Shown here in pieces: positions 1 to 8,266 of a stretch of 13,786 nt of DNA. A program made the translations under genes and the position numbers. Source of the DNA: an uncultured Clostridia bacterium (GTDB lineage Bacteria; Bacillota; Clostridia; Oscillospirales; Acutalibacteraceae); contig CALWVC010000015.1 of NCBI GenBank assembly GCA_944384865.1, positions 1 through 13,786 of the forward strand, in the 5' to 3' direction. Below the pieces are notes generated by a model. The model searched no databases, had not been told where the DNA came from, and saw only the letters and a list, made by a program, of their open reading frames with translations. How positions within the stretch are numbered: the stretch's first letter is position 1; the number at the start of each line of letters is the position of its first letter.

Positions 1-578
1 CTGCACTTCAGACCGGTGCAGGTAATGGCAAACGCCAGCATCGGGATATAAGTATCGCCGATCATCGTAAACTCTTCACCGAACAGACCGCGCATGCTCA
101 GGCCCAGATTCAGGAAGATACCATACCGGGGTGAGAACAACAGATCCGGCGGGAGCAACAACGCGATGATGACCATGATAAACACCAGCTTGTTCAGCCG
201 GAATTTAAACCGGGCCAGTCCATAACCGACCAGTGTAGCGCTGATGACCTGCAGCAGCGCGCACAACAGCGTCAGGATAAAGGTATTTAAAAACGTCTCC
301 CACCCGCCGAACCGGGTCCACGCGTTGAGATAGTTGCTGAGCGTGAAACTTTGGGGGATATAACGCACCGAAGCGTTATACATATCCTCAATACTCATGA
401 AGGAAATCATGATCTTGGAAAACAGCGGATATAATACCACAAAGCACATACCCAGAATAAAAATCCACCGAACCAATGAAACCACATATTTAAAGAAATA
501 TTTCTTGGCCTTGGCCTTATCCATCTTCCGTTTGGTGTGGGGAATATCCGGCACACCCGCTTTTGACAAACTGCTCAT
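1..578 (-). CDS. Carbohydrate ABC transporter permease, MalG/LplC type (3' end outside window)
   Basis: Inner permease subunit of a sugar importer, second of the second permease pair in this operon. Reading down from the ATG at 578, the frame stays open to the window edge for about 192 codons. A basic cytoplasmic N-terminus (HTKRKMDKAKAKKYF) is followed by a first membrane helix (VSLVRWIFILGMCFVVLYPL), an outside loop ending in SFTLSNYLNAW, and further helices around TFILTLLCALLQVISATLVGYGLARF and LVFIMVIIALLLPPDL. This start, the LYPL turn and the SNY..W loop fit the MalG/LplC class. The EAA loop that contacts the ATPase lies beyond the window and cannot be checked. A GGAGG sits 6 bases before the ATG, and the upstream permease stops 13 bases earlier, so the two are co-transcribed. 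The family call is confident; the substrate is unknown. Confidence 0.9.
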   Translation of the reverse strand, partial: MSSLSKAGVPDIPHTKRKMDKAKAKKYFFKYVVSLVRWIFILGMCFVVLYPLFSKIMISFMSIEDMYNASVRYIPQSFTLSNYLNAWTRFGGWETFLNTFILTLLCALLQVISATLVGYGLARFKFRLNKLVFIMVIIALLLPPDLLFSPRYGIFLNLGLSMRGLFGEEFTMIGDTYIPMLAFAITCTGLKC

Positions 579-591
579 GATATCCCTCCCT

Positions 592-1530
592 TTAATCCTG
601 ATAGAATACGATCTTGGACAGTATCAGGAACACAACGCCCAGAATCGCCAGAATAATCAGTGAATAAACCACCGCCATAGCCGACGCCACATCGTTGACG
701 CCGCCCAGAATCTGCTGGTGGATCTGGTAAATAACCGCGTTGGAATCACTGGTGAACGAATCAACCACCGTATAAACGATGGACAACAGAATCAGCGGGC
801 TGATCATCGGCAGGCTGATTTTCCAGAACACTTCCCACTTGGTAGCGCCCTCAATATAAGCGGCCTCATAGATGGAAGTGGAAATGCTCTGCAGGCCGGC
901 GATAAAGATCACGATTGAAACCGCCGACAGATTGGTGATTTCGCTGATCCGCCCGACCGCGCCAATGATAAAATCTACAAAGCCCGTGCCCAGACCCATC
1001 TGCAGCAGCATGTTTTCAAAGGTCTGGGTGACCTGAATGGCGTCTGCGCTGTCTGAAGCGGCAAACCGGTCGCCGGCACTCATCAGCGACGCTGCAAGAT
1101 CTCCGCTGGACAGCGAGACCACCACGCCTGTAGAGATAATAACCGGCAGAAACATGATCGACCGGGCAAAACCGCGCCCCAGAAATTTGGTGTTCAGCAC
1201 ACTGGCCATAAAGAACGCGAAAATCACCACCACCGGCACGTTGATGGCCATGTTTCCAAGAGAGTCCAAGATGTTTTCCCGGAACGTGACGTCAACATTA
1301 AAGATCTCGTCGTAGTTCTGAAAGCCCCAGTTTCTCATGACCAGACCTTTCTGGTTTTCGACCATAACGTCTGAAAAGCTGTAGAGCACCGACAGCACCA
1401 GCGGATACAGCACGAAAATCACCGCGCCGATAATAAACGGGAGACAGAACAGATAGCCGTATCTGCGCTGTTTGGATTCCAGCGCGTGCTTGGATTTGAA
1501 TTTTGGCATTGTCTTTGCCTGTGTAGCCAT
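592..1530 (-). CDS. Sugar ABC transporter permease, MalF/LplB type
   Basis: A 312-residue integral membrane subunit of an ABC sugar importer, partner of the permease that follows it. Helices lie near residues 27-50, 93-113, 121-140, 200-217, 240-260 and 284-305. The cytoplasmic EAA loop is clear at 221-241: YEAAYIEGA, then LP at 240-241, the docking site for the ATPase. The stretch between helices 3 and 4 (about 141-198) is rich in Ser, Ala and Asp and does not show the usual Trp and Gly-x-Asn pattern I expect for LplB proteins, so its outer face may be specialised. The ATG at 1530 has AGGAGG 9 bases upstream, and that SD lies in the last codons of the preceding lipoprotein gene. The preceding stop is 4 bases away, which suggests translational coupling. 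Confidence 0.93.
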   Translation of the reverse strand: MATQAKTMPKFKSKHALESKQRRYGYLFCLPFIIGAVIFVLYPLVLSVLYSFSDVMVENQKGLVMRNWGFQNYDEIFNVDVTFRENILDSLGNMAINVPVVVIFAFFMASVLNTKFLGRGFARSIMFLPVIISTGVVVSLSSGDLAASLMSAGDRFAASDSADAIQVTQTFENMLLQMGLGTGFVDFIIGAVGRISEITNLSAVSIVIFIAGLQSISTSIYEAAYIEGATKWEVFWKISLPMISPLILLSIVYTVVDSFTSDSNAVIYQIHQQILGGVNDVASAMAVVYSLIILAILGVVFLILSKIVFYQD

Positions 1531-1534
1531 TGCT

Positions 1535-4096
1535 CTATCCCTCCTTTACTGTCAGATAATCCTGCGCCCTGACGGTAACGCCGTTTGTCTGATAATCATT
1601 GTCTGTGTAATTGACATAGGTTGCATACCCGTTTTGGTAGGTGGTTTTATAAACGCCTTCCGCCAGGCGCTGGTGATCGGTGATCTTCTGGCCGTATGTA
1701 TACTGCATCGCCTGCTGCAAATATTGATACTTCTCCAGCATCATATCCTTGATGTCGTCATACACCGTAGAATACATGCTTTCGGTGGCCCAACCTGAGA
1801 TATCGTCATAATAGGTACCGGTAAAGGTGAAGTAGGCCCCCGCGCCGGACTCGATGATCCGCAACAGGTCGCTGCGTTCACCACCACTGAGATTGATGGC
1901 CTTTGACGTATAGTCAGTATGCCCGCTGAGCACCATGGCCGTAAACGGCACACTGTAGTCGCACTTGTCATAGCCCGCAGACTCCAGCGGCAGATTATTG
2001 ATCACGTCCAGATATTTGGTAAACGGCCCGATGCCGCCGGATCCCATAATCGTATAGCCCTGGTCCACCGTATCCTGCACAGTTTGCAGCAGGTTTTCCA
2101 GCGTCTCCTGCCGGTCCATAAAATTGTCCCGGTCATAGTTGGCGTTGACCTGTGCACCGATATTCCGCAAGGATACGTTTTGGGTTCCTAATTCTGAAAC
2201 GCCGGTGAGGAACCCGCTCAGATTTCTCTTAAAGGCGTCCATATTCAGAATATACTTGGCATAATGGCCGGCGTAGCCATAGAAATATACCGGATCGTAA
2301 TCATACAGCATACCGGTCTGCCGGGTGAGCAGCTCGGTCTGATCTCCTTTCGACGGCTTTTTTTCCGTATCGTAGACATACTGCACGTCGGCGTCCGGGA
2401 ACACATCGATACCGATGGTTTTCAGATCAGAGATCAGCGTGGTCAGCTGTTCTTTTGTGCCCATTTGAGAGGCGGGTTTAATCTTCTCCACATAGCCGTG
2501 GGCCAGACCGCCGTTGGACCAGCCGCTGAGCTTGACGTTCATATTGTTAAAGCCACTGGCCTGCAGATCCTTTGCAATCTGCCCCACCTGTTCATAAGTG
2601 GTCAAGGCGATCTTATTATTATATTCAATACCCAGCAGGTTGGCATAACCGTTAATCACGCCGACCATTTCCACGGTAGAATAATAATCTTTTGTGACGG
2701 TATTCGCCGCTTCGTCGCCAAACAGATATTGCTCGTAGACCTTCGCCATGCCCGTATATTCCGCGTTGGTCCCGGACAGGAAATTATAGCTTAGCTGCAA
2801 ATCGCCCTGGTAACGCTGGAACTGGTACATCGTATAGTCTTCATCTGAGCCGGAATTGCTCAGCGCCTGTAGTCTGGTCTTCTCATCCACCCGGAATTCC
2901 AGATACGCGACGTTATGGCTGGAGACGCCGTCGCTGGGATGGGCAACCACACCGGCAAACGTCTCGCCGTTTTCCACAATGGTCAGCACGCCGTTTTGGT
3001 TCGCCGGATCCTGCGCACGGATACAGGCGCCGTAAACCGGGAAGACCGCGTCGTTATAATAGGCCACCTTTTCCGTAATGCCCCGGGCCTCGTCGATGCC
3101 GTAAAGGTTGATATAAACCGCGTCGCTGCGAATACTTTCCCTGCCGTTGTTGAATTCCATGATCGAACCCGACCCGTCCGGCAACAGAAAATATCCCTGC
3201 GTGGACATATCAAAATCCAGAAAGCCCGGATGCAGCTTGATATTATCGATGGTATAATCGTCAGGGCTGTAAAGCTCGCTTTCGGGAATGCGTACCGTCA
3301 GCTTGTCATTTTGCAGCGTATAATAAATACTGACGCTGAATTCCGGACGGTCCATTGCCGTATTGGAATTTCTGTTATCATGCGCGGCATCCTCTTCGGT
3401 ATAGCCGACCCTGGCAAACAGCTGGTTCAATTCATCTACATCGTAATAGTCCAGCGATCCGTATGGATAATACCAGGGCTCATTAACTGCCAACGGATAA
3501 GCCTTTTCCAGATCCACCATGGCTTCCTCGTCATAGTTTTCATACATCGGATCGTCAAAGTCGATCAGCTGGTAATAGTTGTTGAAGGTCGCCAGATCCT
3601 CATCGCTCATCTTTTCCAGGAACTGTTCAGCCCGGCTCTGGGAAATACTCAGCGGACAAACAACCTTAAACCCAACATCGCCCAGACCATATTGTACTTT
3701 TATGCCGCCGTCAATTTCCTGCGCGGTAAACTGCCCTTTTTCAATGGAATCCGTAACGGAACTGATCGTCTGCAGCATACCTGACGTGGTGTAATAATCC
3801 ATCGTAAAGATCTCGCCGCGGTATACAGATTCGTCTGACGAATATTCGGTGGACCACCGATAACCCGTGTTTTTATTGGTCACCGCGATATCTGTAGTCA
3901 GATCGTTATACTGCAAAATCAGCGAACCGCTTTCAGCCACCGTTCTGTATACGTCGCTGGTCAGATCATAAGAGCTGGTGCCCTCTGTGGGAATAACATC
4001 CGGCCTCTCCGGATTCTGTTTTTCAGCCGATCCGCAAGACGGCAACAGCAGGAGCACCATGGGCACAAGGATCAGAACCGCTATCAATTTTTTCAT
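1535..4096 (-). CDS. Large DUF5696-like lipoprotein, possible surface glycoside hydrolase
   Basis: An 853-residue exported lipoprotein. A Lys-Lys start, hydrophobic core and lipobox LPSC put the lipidated Cys at residue 21. Size and neighbours match what I recall as DUF5696 proteins, which occur beside Yip1-family proteins and sugar permeases in Firmicutes; I could not search this. The layout looks like a beta-rich N-terminal half (about 40-470), a central alpha/beta segment (about 475-765) with strands such as NMNVKLSGWSNGG (518-530), IDVFPDADVQYVYD and YTIMGSGGIGP, and a short C-terminal beta domain. A beta-sandwich followed by an (alpha/beta) barrel is common among glycoside hydrolases, so a glycosidase or glycan-binding role is inferred, not shown. 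Catalytic acids cannot be assigned; D568 and D570 are candidates. The ATG at 4096 has GGGAGG 9 bases upstream, and the previous stop is 15 bases before it. Confidence 0.8.
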   Translation of the reverse strand: MKKLIAVLILVPMVLLLLPSCGSAEKQNPERPDVIPTEGTSSYDLTSDVYRTVAESGSLILQYNDLTTDIAVTNKNTGYRWSTEYSSDESVYRGEIFTMDYYTTSGMLQTISSVTDSIEKGQFTAQEIDGGIKVQYGLGDVGFKVVCPLSISQSRAEQFLEKMSDEDLATFNNYYQLIDFDDPMYENYDEEAMVDLEKAYPLAVNEPWYYPYGSLDYYDVDELNQLFARVGYTEEDAAHDNRNSNTAMDRPEFSVSIYYTLQNDKLTVRIPESELYSPDDYTIDNIKLHPGFLDFDMSTQGYFLLPDGSGSIMEFNNGRESIRSDAVYINLYGIDEARGITEKVAYYNDAVFPVYGACIRAQDPANQNGVLTIVENGETFAGVVAHPSDGVSSHNVAYLEFRVDEKTRLQALSNSGSDEDYTMYQFQRYQGDLQLSYNFLSGTNAEYTGMAKVYEQYLFGDEAANTVTKDYYSTVEMVGVINGYANLLGIEYNNKIALTTYEQVGQIAKDLQASGFNNMNVKLSGWSNGGLAHGYVEKIKPASQMGTKEQLTTLISDLKTIGIDVFPDADVQYVYDTEKKPSKGDQTELLTRQTGMLYDYDPVYFYGYAGHYAKYILNMDAFKRNLSGFLTGVSELGTQNVSLRNIGAQVNANYDRDNFMDRQETLENLLQTVQDTVDQGYTIMGSGGIGPFTKYLDVINNLPLESAGYDKCDYSVPFTAMVLSGHTDYTSKAINLSGGERSDLLRIIESGAGAYFTFTGTYYDDISGWATESMYSTVYDDIKDMMLEKYQYLQQAMQYTYGQKITDHQRLAEGVYKTTYQNGYATYVNYTDNDYQTNGVTVRAQDYLTVKEG

Positions 4097-4111
4097 ATTG
4101 CACGCTCCTCC

Positions 4112-6337
4112 CTATGCCCTGTTGGATAATTCGATGCCGAGGTTTTGGACAAACTCTATCATCTGCTGAATCAGCGCAAAGAACAGAATTGCCAGGAACA
4201 CCACCAAAACCATTACCACGACAATAATGATCGTCACTCCGATCGCCTTACCCAGCGTATAATCGTTGATCCGCATACAGCTGGAAAACAGCAGCAACAA
4301 CACCCAGATCAACGCGATGGTCAGAAACACCTGATACAGATTGCCTTCCTCCGCCACCATGATGTTGCTGAGAACAATCGCGATCGGATACAGGATGATA
4401 ACGGGGGTGGTGGAATAACAGGCGCCGATATACAGATCTTTCAGCGTCCCCTCGCCGCTCATCAGAGAGGTCACCGCCCAGCTGCAAACCGTAAACAGCA
4501 AAACCGGCAGAATCAGCGTCAGCATCGTCATAATCAGATTGGTGCTTTCGGAATCCGGATCAAAGATAAAGCCCGTAAACCGCGCCTGCAGCACCGAGAT
4601 CAGGCTGGCCGCGATCAGGATGGTCGTCGCAGCGCCGACACTGCCCCGACCCTCTTTCGTCAGGTTCCAAAACCCGTTCAGCGGTCGGAAAATCACCGTT
4701 TTACAATAGCCCAACCGACCCCAGTATGACTGCTCTTTGGCCTTTGGAACAAACTTTTTCCACAGCTTTTTGATCACTATCAGCAGCACAATCAGCGCAA
4801 CGACGCCGACAACGCCATATAGGAAGTTTTCTTCAATCAGCATCTTTCGCTGATATTTATAAGCCTTGGAATAATCATCAACATTATAGATCTCTTTAAA
4901 ATATTTCATGGCCGTCGGCCAGTCTTCGTTGCGGTAGGCCACCTGACCCAGATTATCTTTCGCGGCGGCGCTGTTGTTGTTCAGCACCAGCACCTCCTGC
5001 CAGACTTCGCTTTCTTTATCGTATTCATTGGCGGCATGCAGCCGGGTCGCTTCAAAGATCCGAGCGCCGTATTCAGTAGGCGTATAGACGTTCACCATCT
5101 GCAACGCTGAATCCAGAACCAGACAGGTATCCCCCAGCCAGTCCATCGACACCGGAGAATTCAGCGTTCCGTTAATATAGGAAACATACATCCCGTCGCG
5201 ATCGTCCGGCGGACTTCCGAACTCAAACAGGTTCTGCCCCTCGCCGTTATATACAAACACGCGGTTGCGCTCACGATCCAACACGGCGTACATATCATTG
5301 TCCAGCGCAGTTACATCGCACAATCTGGCATATCCGTCATAATCTGAAGTGATGCCGACCGCTGCAAAGTCGCCGAACGGATCGTTTGTCTCCATCTTTT
5401 TCAACACGTCGCCGCCCTTGGCGTTCAGCTTTTTCAGAAAATCAGGCCGGTCGTTTGCCGACTCGTCATAAGTATCCAACGTGACGTAAATAAACCCGTC
5501 TTCGGTGATGTCAAGATTGTTGAACTCGGTAGATTCATAGGTGGTCATCTGCTCTTTCTGCGCCTCTGTAGAGATCGCACGCCACATCAGATCGATCAGA
5601 TTGACCGTAACGCTCGGCGCGCCCAGCGTCTGTACAAACTCGCCGGTTTTGCTCAACTCAATCAGACCCATGTTAAAGTTGGCGGCCACCACAAAGATCC
5701 GGCCTGCGCCGTCTACCGCGATCTTGGACGGGCGGAACACGAAACCATCCGGCAGGACAGGCGAGGTGATCCCCCAAATGATCCGGATCAGGTTCAGATC
5801 CCGGTCTAAATGGATAATCCGACCCGCCTCATTGTCTGCGCCAACCTTCGACGCATCAGCCGCATCGACGTTTGCCGAAGTCAGACCGGTGGTGTCGCAG
5901 ATATACATGCTTCCATCGTCATCGATAAAGATCGAACCCGGTTTATTGAACACATCGTCAATCACCGTCTGGTTGCCGGCGGCATCGGTAATGGTATGCT
6001 TAAAGCTGCTGATAATCTTATTCAGCGTAAAATCGGGATTCAGAACAACAAACCGATTGTTGTCGGTATCCGTGATATAAATCAGGCCGTCCGCACCGAC
6101 CTCAATATTGGTCGGATTGGAAAGCGCGCCCACAGGCTGGCCGGCTGCGTCTACTAAATCCTTGGTATTGATGCTTCTGGAATACTGCATCGCGTCCGGC
6201 GCCAAATAATATATGCCGGATTGCAGGTCCCACACATAAGACTGATAGGGTTCCGCAATGACCGTGGAGGAGCATATCGCAACGGAAAACAACAGTGTAA
6301 TGATCAGTTTGCAGATTCTGCCTGTTTTGCTTTTCAA
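4112..6337 (-). CDS. NHL-propeller / TPR / Yip1-like membrane protein (TTG start)
   Basis: A 741-residue membrane protein. The frame remains open upstream into the previous permease gene, but the only start with a proper SD is TTG at 6337, 7 bases after AGGAGG, and it places a signal sequence (residues 1-28, ending VIA) right at the N-terminus. Residues about 72-420 carry NHL-type propeller repeats (for example PTNIEVGADGLIYITDTDNN, NKPGSIFIDDDGSMYICD, RPSKIAVDGAGRIFVV). Residues 440-490 look like a TPR pair (NLGQVAYRNEDWPTAMKYF). A helix at 505-523 is followed by a basic stretch, then five helices (565-584, 600-622, 637-657, 667-685, 698-721) resembling the Yip1 family. It sits between permease and lipoprotein genes. 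The role is unknown; a scaffold or sensor for the transporter is an inference. Confidence 0.85.
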   Translation of the reverse strand: MKSKTGRICKLIITLLFSVAICSSTVIAEPYQSYVWDLQSGIYYLAPDAMQYSRSINTKDLVDAAGQPVGALSNPTNIEVGADGLIYITDTDNNRFVVLNPDFTLNKIISSFKHTITDAAGNQTVIDDVFNKPGSIFIDDDGSMYICDTTGLTSANVDAADASKVGADNEAGRIIHLDRDLNLIRIIWGITSPVLPDGFVFRPSKIAVDGAGRIFVVAANFNMGLIELSKTGEFVQTLGAPSVTVNLIDLMWRAISTEAQKEQMTTYESTEFNNLDITEDGFIYVTLDTYDESANDRPDFLKKLNAKGGDVLKKMETNDPFGDFAAVGITSDYDGYARLCDVTALDNDMYAVLDRERNRVFVYNGEGQNLFEFGSPPDDRDGMYVSYINGTLNSPVSMDWLGDTCLVLDSALQMVNVYTPTEYGARIFEATRLHAANEYDKESEVWQEVLVLNNNSAAAKDNLGQVAYRNEDWPTAMKYFKEIYNVDDYSKAYKYQRKMLIEENFLYGVVGVVALIVLLIVIKKLWKKFVPKAKEQSYWGRLGYCKTVIFRPLNGFWNLTKEGRGSVGAATTILIAASLISVLQARFTGFIFDPDSESTNLIMTMLTLILPVLLFTVCSWAVTSLMSGEGTLKDLYIGACYSTTPVIILYPIAIVLSNIMVAEEGNLYQVFLTIALIWVLLLLFSSCMRINDYTLGKAIGVTIIIVVVMVLVVFLAILFFALIQQMIEFVQNLGIELSNRA

Positions 6338-6344
6338 CTGGCTT

Positions 6345-6354
6345 CCTCCTCCTT
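6345..6354 (-). promoter_or_regulatory. Strong ribosome binding site that decides the TTG start of the Yip1-like gene
   Basis: AAGGAGGAGG follows directly after the upstream TAA, ending 7 bases before TTG 6337. No ATG is available before the end of the signal sequence. Confidence 0.8.
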
Positions 6355-7269
6355 TTAGTCTTTGATGCCCGAGGATGCCATCGTATCCAGCACCTGGGTC
6401 TGGGTAATAATGAAAATCAAAATCGGCGGCGTAATCATAATCAATTGCACAGCCGCGCCCGCGCCCGCGCGGGCAATACCGCCGCTGACGATCTGGTTCA
6501 ACGCGTAAGACAACGGTTTCTTTGCTTCGGTGAAGATCGTGTTGGCGCCGGTGATGCCCCACATGGACTGCACCGAGAACAGCATCATGGTCAGCCATGC
6601 GGGCTTGACCATCGGCATCACGATGCTCCGGAAAATCCGCAGCTCGTTAGCGCCGTCGATACGGGCCGCCTCCAGCAGCGCGGTAGGCACCGACGCGCTT
6701 AAATGCTGTTTCATCAGATACAGGCCCATTGAGCTGCCTATATAAGGGAGGATCAGCGCCCAGTAGGTATCAATGATCCCCAGCTTGGACATAATGATAT
6801 AGTTTGGGATCCCCGTTACCGCGGGGGTAAACATCAGCGACACGACCACGATTTTGAAAAGAACGGTTCTGCCCGGGAAATCGCGTTTTTCAAGCACATA
6901 TGCCGCCAGCGACGCGAAGATGATATGAAAGAAAGTCGCTACCACACAGGTTCCGATCGTATTGAATATGTACCGGGAAAACGGGATCCACGACTGGCTC
7001 ATCAGAACGCTGATGTTTGAAAAGTTTTCAAACGTCGGGTTCTGTACGAAGATTCGCGGCGGGAACAAAAACAGCTCATCCATAGGCTTGAACGCGTTGT
7101 TGATGATCATAACCAGCGGGAACACCATAAAAGTGCCGACCAGACACAAAAACACAAAATTGAAAATGTTGCCCCACCGGGATCGCGCCAGGCCCGGATT
7201 AAACACTTTCTTGGAAACCTTGATCTTAGACGGGTCAAGCGGGGCGTCGATCTTTTTTACCTGCTCCAT
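6355..7269 (-). CDS. Carbohydrate ABC transporter permease, MalG type
   Basis: A 304-residue permease subunit, second of the first pair. Helices lie near 34-56, 103-124, 137-158, 168-186, 222-240 and 274-294. The EAA loop is at 200-219 (LEAARIDGA, ending MP rather than the usual LP). The C-terminus TQTQVLDTMASSGIKD fits MalG-class tails, which often end with a G-x-KG-like turn. I chose the ATG at 7269 over a TTG at 7290: AAAGGTGGG lies 8 bases before this ATG, and the ATG starts one base after the TGA of the upstream permease, a typical coupled junction. The 7290 TTG would overlap the upstream gene by 20 bases and lacks a good SD. The stop is 17 bases before the next gene's TTG. Confidence 0.93.
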   Translation of the reverse strand: MEQVKKIDAPLDPSKIKVSKKVFNPGLARSRWGNIFNFVFLCLVGTFMVFPLVMIINNAFKPMDELFLFPPRIFVQNPTFENFSNISVLMSQSWIPFSRYIFNTIGTCVVATFFHIIFASLAAYVLEKRDFPGRTVLFKIVVVSLMFTPAVTGIPNYIIMSKLGIIDTYWALILPYIGSSMGLYLMKQHLSASVPTALLEAARIDGANELRIFRSIVMPMVKPAWLTMMLFSVQSMWGITGANTIFTEAKKPLSYALNQIVSGGIARAGAGAAVQLIMITPPILIFIITQTQVLDTMASSGIKD

Positions 7270-7270
7270 A

Positions 7271-8203
7271 TCACTGACCCACCTTTCCAAGCAATCTCTG
7301 TATCAGTTCATTCAGCCCCACCATCGTAGCGAACAGAATCGTCGCAATCGCACAGGCATAGCCCATCTCAAACCGCACCGTCGCATAGTCGGTAATATGG
7401 TTCAGGATGGTATGCGCCGCATAATCGGTGCTGGGGTTGCCGAACAGCTGCACCGTAATATCGCCCACTGAAAATGCAGCGGTGATGCTCATAACCGCAC
7501 TGAACATCATCTGCGGACGCATGCTGGGCAGCGTAATGAACCACAACTCCTGCCACCGGTTACGGATACCGTCTACATAGCCCGCTTCATATTGGGAGCG
7601 GTCCAGCGAACGGAAACCGGCCACATTGGACAAAAAGCCCGCGCCCAGACTCATCCAGATCTGCACGACGATACAGATCCAGATCATATATTGTGCGTTG
7701 GTCAAAAACTGAATCGGTCCGTCTATCAACCCGAAATTCAGCAGCATACCGTTGATCCACGCCGTAGCGTCGCCGGAAAACATCACCTGCCAGATGGTAT
7801 AAGCGCCGCCGGAAAGGGTCGGCGCATACAGAATGACCACCATGACCGCCCGGACAATGGGCGACAGCTCGTTGATCAGCCACGCAAACAGCAGACAGGC
7901 CAGATACCCTACCGGGCCGACGATTACCGCGATGATCAGCGTATTTTTTACCGCCAGCAAAAACACATCGTCGGTTGCCAGCAGGTTTCTGTAATTGTCT
8001 AAAAATATAAACTGGGGCGTTTCCAGAATATTATAATAGGTAAAGCTTAATATAATAGAGATAACAACCGGCAAAACGGTAAATGTCAAAAAAATGAGCA
8101 TATACGGCGCCATATACAGATAACAGTCCCAGTTTTGGCTGAAGCGCTTCTTCAGGCTCACCTTGCTCGATATCTGCTTGACCGGAATTTCAGCAGCTTT
8201 CAT
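7271..8203 (-). CDS. Sugar ABC transporter permease, MalF/UgpA type
   Basis: A 310-residue permease subunit, first after the binding protein. The sequence shows a cytoplasmic N-terminus, a first helix around 28-53 (YMAPYMLIFLTFTVLPVVIS), then helices near 84-110, 116-135, 172-190, 230-250 and 280-298. The EAA loop reads YEAGYVDGI at 205-213 with LP at 225-226, a Gly replacing the second Ala, which is a tolerated variant. ATG at 8203 has AGGAGG 5 bases upstream. It is separated from the binding-protein gene by 63 bases that hold a small hairpin, the largest gap inside the operon. It pairs with the MalG-type permease directly downstream. No ATPase gene is seen in the operon within the window. 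Confidence 0.94.
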   Translation of the reverse strand: MKAAEIPVKQISSKVSLKKRFSQNWDCYLYMAPYMLIFLTFTVLPVVISIILSFTYYNILETPQFIFLDNYRNLLATDDVFLLAVKNTLIIAVIVGPVGYLACLLFAWLINELSPIVRAVMVVILYAPTLSGGAYTIWQVMFSGDATAWINGMLLNFGLIDGPIQFLTNAQYMIWICIVVQIWMSLGAGFLSNVAGFRSLDRSQYEAGYVDGIRNRWQELWFITLPSMRPQMMFSAVMSITAAFSVGDITVQLFGNPSTDYAAHTILNHITDYATVRFEMGYACAIATILFATMVGLNELIQRLLGKVGQ

Positions 8204-8218
8204 TATGACCTCCTTCTT

Positions 8219-8233
8219 GCGGTCTCAGACCGC
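8219..8233 (-). other. Small hairpin between binding-protein and first permease genes
   Basis: gcggtc-tca-gaccgc, a perfect 6-bp GC-rich stem (7-bp arms as DNA) with no following T-run, a few bases before the permease SD. A weaker dyad, ataag/cttat at 8244-8257, lies nearer the binding-protein stop. Such intergenic hairpins often protect the upstream mRNA from 3' decay, so the binding protein is made in excess over permeases; that role is inferred. Confidence 0.5.
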
Positions 8234-8266
8234 AATATACCAAATAAGCATTCTTATAAATCGCCG

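Noticed and set aside
6453..6475. GC-rich simple repeat gcgcccgcgcccgcg
   Set aside because: It encodes the Ala/Gly-rich stretch ARAGAGAA of the MalG-type permease in frame, so no separate element is needed.
6338..6598. Upstream extension of the Yip1-like frame to position 6598
   Set aside because: It overlaps the end of the MalG-type permease, gives a His/Arg/Tyr-rich sequence, and would bury the signal peptide; the TTG at 6337 has the right SD.
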